8,311 nucleotides of DNA from an uncultured Eubacteriales bacterium (GTDB lineage Bacteria; Bacillota; Clostridia; Oscillospirales; Oscillospiraceae), in NCBI GenBank assembly GCA_905202605.1, contig CAJKSU010000125.1, positions 1 to 8,311 on the forward strand. The letters are read 5' to 3'. Below are positions 5,694-8,311 of this stretch, in pieces. Position 1 is the stretch's first letter. The number at the start of each line of letters is the position of its first letter. The notes under the pieces were generated by a model. The model was not told where the DNA came from, searched no databases, and saw nothing but the letters and a program-made list of their open reading frames with translations. Made by a program: the position numbers and the translations under genes.

Positions 5694-7616
5694 TCAGGTC
5701 AGATCAATGCTGTCTACCACTGCCTCATGGAGCCACTTCATGCTCTGGATCTCCAGCAGGTTCAGAGTGCTGTACTTTTCAAGGATCAGGTTGTGATCCC
5801 GGTCAAACAGCGGCCCCTCAAAGGGGTGGACCTTGCCGGAGGAAATGAGCTCCTTAAAGATGTTCAGCAGCCGGAGTGCTTTGTGTCCCATAAAGGAATC
5901 CACGCCCAGCACGTCCAGAATGCCGGTGTTCAGTCCCCAGCCGAAGTGAACAGAGCTGTCATTGCCGCTGCGGGTGATGTCAAGAATGGAATTTTTGTTT
6001 TTAAAGCTGTCGCCCACCAGCTCGTTGTACAGGATCGACCAGTCCACCGCCGCTGCGCCGATGCACTCGTTGGGGTGACCGGTGTCCGATTGCAGCAGAT
6101 ACAGCTGAGCGTATACGCCGGGGAAGCCCTTCCGCACCAAGGGGGTGTAGGGCTGATGGATGCACATGGCAATGTCTACTCCATGCCGTGCCAGCTCCTT
6201 CCTCGCCTCCATGTGATAGGGGTCGGACATATCCACCCGGTAGAGGTTCAGGTTGACCACGTGGGCGGTGGGATTCACCAGCTGTGCGCCCAGACAGAAG
6301 GCGTTGAGGTTGAAGGTTGCGTCGGGATGGGTGGCCATGGTGGTGGTGTAGCCCAGAAGCCCGGTGCGGGTCATGGAGCCTGCCATCACGCCGCAGAGGA
6401 ACGCCGCCTCATAGAACTTGGCGTAATAGGTCATGATATTCTTCTTGGGCTGGGCAAAATCACAGTTGAGGATGGTCTTGTCGGGATTCTCAATGGAAAG
6501 CCGCAGCGCGCCCGCAGACATATTGGGGCTGGTGGCAAAGAGAATGTCCGGCTCCTCCTCCATCAGCTCCTTGAGCACGCCGTAGGAATTCTCGCCGTTT
6601 GGCACCTGATATCTGGTAATGACGGAGATTTTGTCCCCCATGGTGCGCTCCAGCCGCCGCCGTGCCACATCGTGATCATAGGTCCACAGGCACTTTTCCG
6701 GAGTGGATTCAAAGGCAAAGGCCACCTTGAGCTTCCGAGGCTTCCGGGAGAAGAAGGACAGGGGAGTTTTTTCCGAGGCAAACCGCTGCTCCACGGTGTT
6801 GACCGTGTCGGGATCCTTCACGGAGACCAGCTTGAACTGGGCCTCGCAGCTCTTTACCTGCTCCCGGATGGTGTCGAGCGGCCGGTCTGGCTTGAAGCCG
6901 TAGACCTTGAGGTATTCAAGAAACGCATCGCCGGAGGTGATGGGAATGGAGGAAAAGCCCGCTTCCTTATAGCACAGCCGGAAGGACTTGAACGCCGCAT
7001 TGATGAGGTCGGCGGTGGAGGTGTCGTTGTCCGGATGCTCGTGCTGCCAGGTTTCCACCAGATTCACCAGCCCCGTAAAGCCCCCCCGATGGGAAAACCA
7101 CAGGTTATCGAAGATCGCCCGGCGGTCAAAGTCCAGAAATTCATAGTAAATGGAGATCTGCTTGTTGCTCTCATCCCGCTTGGGGATCAGGCGGGTGACC
7201 CGCGCCTCAATGGCTACCGCACCCAGATACTTGAGCACGCTGACCCGCTTGTTGCCCTCCTGAACAAAATAGCGGTTGAGGTATTCATAGACCTTGATGG
7301 GCTCCCGAATGCCCTCGCGGATGTGCGATTCATAGAGCTTGCACCACTTTGCGCCAAACTCTGTGTTCTCCGGGAGCAGGGGCATAAAGTTCCCGGCAAA
7401 GGCATTGCTGCGGGCAGCAGTACGGGTGCCGAGAATCTTGTTGATGGGAATCTCGGAGGTGCCAAGGTTGATTTCTCCGCAGATCTCCACATTGTCCAGA
7501 AGATCGTCCAGAATATATAGATAGCCCTTGGTGACCGAATCGCTGTGCTCCGACAGAAAGTGTCTGCCCATGGAACGGGCTTGTTTATAGTTTGTGCTGC
7601 TGTCATAGTCAGCCAT
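5694..7616 (-). CDS. ParB-like N-terminal domain fused to a BMP/PnrA-type ligand-binding domain, cytoplasmic
   Basis: A 640-residue protein. The ATG at 7614-7616 is fixed by an in-frame TGA three codons upstream (complement of 7623-7625), with AAAGGG (complement of about 7628-7633) as ribosome binding site. Residues 52-142 look like a ParB/sulfiredoxin-fold domain: SEIPINKILGTRTAARSNAF, then EPIKVYEYLNRYFVQEGNKR, where EGNKRVSV takes the place of the ParB arginine motif. Residues 143-290 are a mixed linker region I do not recognise. Residues 296-565 resemble the basic membrane protein (BMP/PnrA) family: KVAFAFESTPEKCLWTYDHD, ILFATSPNMSAGA, CGVMAGSMTRTGLLGYTT and LNAFCLGAQLVNP. BMP proteins usually are lipoproteins that feed nucleosides or similar ligands to ABC importers, but here there is no signal peptide or lipobox and no helix-turn-helix is visible. 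A cytosolic ligand sensor is therefore inferred. It is first in an operon with the AEC transporter. Confidence 0.82.
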   Translation of the reverse strand: MADYDSSTNYKQARSMGRHFLSEHSDSVTKGYLYILDDLLDNVEICGEINLGTSEIPINKILGTRTAARSNAFAGNFMPLLPENTEFGAKWCKLYESHIREGIREPIKVYEYLNRYFVQEGNKRVSVLKYLGAVAIEARVTRLIPKRDESNKQISIYYEFLDFDRRAIFDNLWFSHRGGFTGLVNLVETWQHEHPDNDTSTADLINAAFKSFRLCYKEAGFSSIPITSGDAFLEYLKVYGFKPDRPLDTIREQVKSCEAQFKLVSVKDPDTVNTVEQRFASEKTPLSFFSRKPRKLKVAFAFESTPEKCLWTYDHDVARRRLERTMGDKISVITRYQVPNGENSYGVLKELMEEEPDILFATSPNMSAGALRLSIENPDKTILNCDFAQPKKNIMTYYAKFYEAAFLCGVMAGSMTRTGLLGYTTTMATHPDATFNLNAFCLGAQLVNPTAHVVNLNLYRVDMSDPYHMEARKELARHGVDIAMCIHQPYTPLVRKGFPGVYAQLYLLQSDTGHPNECIGAAAVDWSILYNELVGDSFKNKNSILDITRSGNDSSVHFGWGLNTGILDVLGVDSFMGHKALRLLNIFKELISSGKVHPFEGPLFDRDHNLILEKYSTLNLLEIQSMKWLHEAVVDSIDLT

Positions 7617-7657
7617 AGGTGCTCATCCCTTTCTATTGATTGTGGGAATATAGCCTT

Positions 7658-7686
7658 AGTATACCACAGGTGCGTGGGGAATGGAA
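7658..7686 (-). promoter_or_regulatory. Promoter of the BMP-AEC operon
   Basis: On the - strand there is a -10 box TATACT (complement of 7658-7663) preceded by TGG, which makes an extended -10. A weak -35, TTCCAT (complement of 7681-7686), lies 17 bases further upstream. The start codon is about 40 bases downstream of the -10. Confidence 0.6.
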
Positions 7687-7693
7687 TTAGCAA

Positions 7694-7713
7694 TCCGTGA
7701 AAAAATTCTCCGA
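7694..7713. promoter_or_regulatory. Candidate CRP/FNR-type operator between the divergent promoters
   Basis: An imperfect dyad: arms TCCGTGAA (7694-7701) and TTCTCCGA (7706-7713) are complementary at six of eight positions around a 4-base AAAA centre. The core GTGA-N6-TCTC differs by one base from the CRP-type GTGA-N6-TCAC geometry. The centre at 7703.5 is about 52-53 bases from the expected transcription start of either promoter. That a Crp/Fnr gene starts less than 90 bases away makes autoregulation plausible. This is inferred from symmetry only. Confidence 0.35.
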
Positions 7714-7721
7714 CATCCATA

Positions 7722-7750
7722 TTGACATTGGGCAAAATTCTCACTATAGT
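7722..7750 (+). promoter_or_regulatory. Promoter of the Crp/Fnr-family gene
   Basis: A consensus -35 TTGACA at 7722-7727 and a -10 TATAGT at 7745-7750 are separated by exactly 17 bases. Transcription would start near 7757, giving a leader of about 35 bases before the ATG at 7792. It points away from the BMP-AEC promoter, with 35 bases between the two -35 boxes. Confidence 0.8.
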
Positions 7751-7791
7751 AGAAAAATATGAATGTATCAAATGAGACAGAAGGTGAAAAA

Positions 7792-8311
7792 ATGTCTGAC
7801 CTACTCACCCCCCAGCAGCTGCATATCGTCGCCTCCTGCTTTTTGTTTCAGGGGGTGGACGAGATTCTGGTGGAGCAGCTGACCCATGATCCCCTGTGCC
7901 GAAAGGAAGCCTATGACCGGGGGGCGGTTATTTTTGATGAAACGCATTTTACCCAGAGCCTTGGCGTTATTTTGTCCGGGCAGGTGCTGGTGGAAAAGAA
8001 TACCGCCGACGGGAAGCGGCTGAGCATGTCCCGGCTGGGACAGGGCGACTGCTTCGGTGCGGCGGCGATGTTCCACAGCCGCCGCCGCTATGCCTCCGTC
8101 CTTACGGCGAAAAAGCCCACGGAGGTATTTTTTCTGCACCAGAATGTCATCACATGGGCCATGCGGCGGAATGCGGCAATCACCGAGAACTATATCGCGT
8201 ATCTTTCTGACCGCATCTGGTTTTTAAGCAGCCGGATTACCGCCCTGACGGCGGGCAGCGCCCGAAAGAAGCTGTCGGTGTACCTGCTGGAGCAGGGGCG
8301 GCTGGACAGCT
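7792..8311 (+). CDS. Crp/Fnr-family transcriptional regulator, N-terminal part (3' end outside window)
   Basis: The frame opens with ATG at 7792, six bases after AAGGTG (7781-7786), and stays open to the window end, giving 173 residues. The content is a cyclic-nucleotide-binding-type beta barrel: YDRGAVIFDE (about residues 41-50), LGVILSGQVLVEKNTADGKR (57-76), LGQGDCFGAAAMF (82-94) and ASVLTAKKPTEVFFL (101-115). A long dimerisation-type helix follows (about 120-155: ITENYIAYLSDRIWFLSSRI), then SARKKLSVYLLEQ, which normally precedes the winged helix. The phosphate-binding part lacks the clear GE(L)...RSA pattern of cAMP-binding Crp, and no N-terminal cysteine cluster of the Fnr iron-sulfur type is seen, so the signal is unknown. 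The DNA-binding domain lies past the window. Divergent orientation suggests it controls the BMP-AEC operon, itself, or both. Confidence 0.9.
   Translation, partial: MSDLLTPQQLHIVASCFLFQGVDEILVEQLTHDPLCRKEAYDRGAVIFDETHFTQSLGVILSGQVLVEKNTADGKRLSMSRLGQGDCFGAAAMFHSRRRYASVLTAKKPTEVFFLHQNVITWAMRRNAAITENYIAYLSDRIWFLSSRITALTAGSARKKLSVYLLEQGRLDS

Noticed and set aside
5313..7520. 735-codon open frame on the + strand across the AEC and BMP-type genes
   Set aside because: It spans two genes that have strong family signatures on the other strand, and its own translation shows no domain.

Overview
The window looks like chromosomal DNA from a GC-moderate gut-type Clostridia, probably in the Oscillospiraceae/Ruminococcaceae neighbourhood. 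This rests on strong AGGAGG-like ribosome binding sites, a Clostridia-style GldF/GldG/DUF4340 operon, a cytoplasmic ParB-like/BMP protein, and a double-hairpin intergenic repeat of a kind common in those genomes. The taxon is an inference from gene content and not from a marker gene.

Layout. (1) Positions 1-3528, + strand: the 3' end of an operon encoding an ABC-2/GldF-type permease (5' end outside the window), a GldG-family auxiliary protein and a DUF4340 protein. The genes are tightly spaced and the last two are joined by a TAATG overlap. A strong intrinsic terminator follows. (2) Positions 3529-4726: a 1.2-kb gene-free gap between convergent operons. It holds a regular array of the octamer ACGTGACG spaced alternately 12 and 11 bp (23-bp period), a short 15-bp tandem repeat, a purine-rich stretch, a double-hairpin interspersed repeat, and the terminator of the opposite operon. 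(3) Positions 4727-7616, - strand: a two-gene operon encoding an unusual 640-aa protein that joins a ParB-like N-terminal domain to a BMP/PnrA-like ligand-binding domain without any signal peptide, then an AEC (auxin efflux carrier) family transporter. (4) Positions 7617-7791: a divergent promoter region with recognisable promoters on both strands and a dyad of CRP/FNR-type geometry midway between them. (5) Positions 7792-8311, + strand: a Crp/Fnr-family regulator cut off by the window end before its DNA-binding domain.

How the parts may work together. The first operon should make a membrane complex (permease plus two membrane-anchored proteins with large extracytoplasmic domains) whose ATPase is probably encoded just upstream of the window; its substrate is unknown. 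The second half reads as a possible sensing and transport module: a Crp/Fnr regulator divergent from a cytosolic BMP-type ligand binder and an organic-anion/AEC transporter, with a candidate operator between them. The most unusual items are the 12/11-bp octamer array and the ParB-like/BMP fusion. No mobile element, CRISPR array, tRNA or rRNA was recognised.
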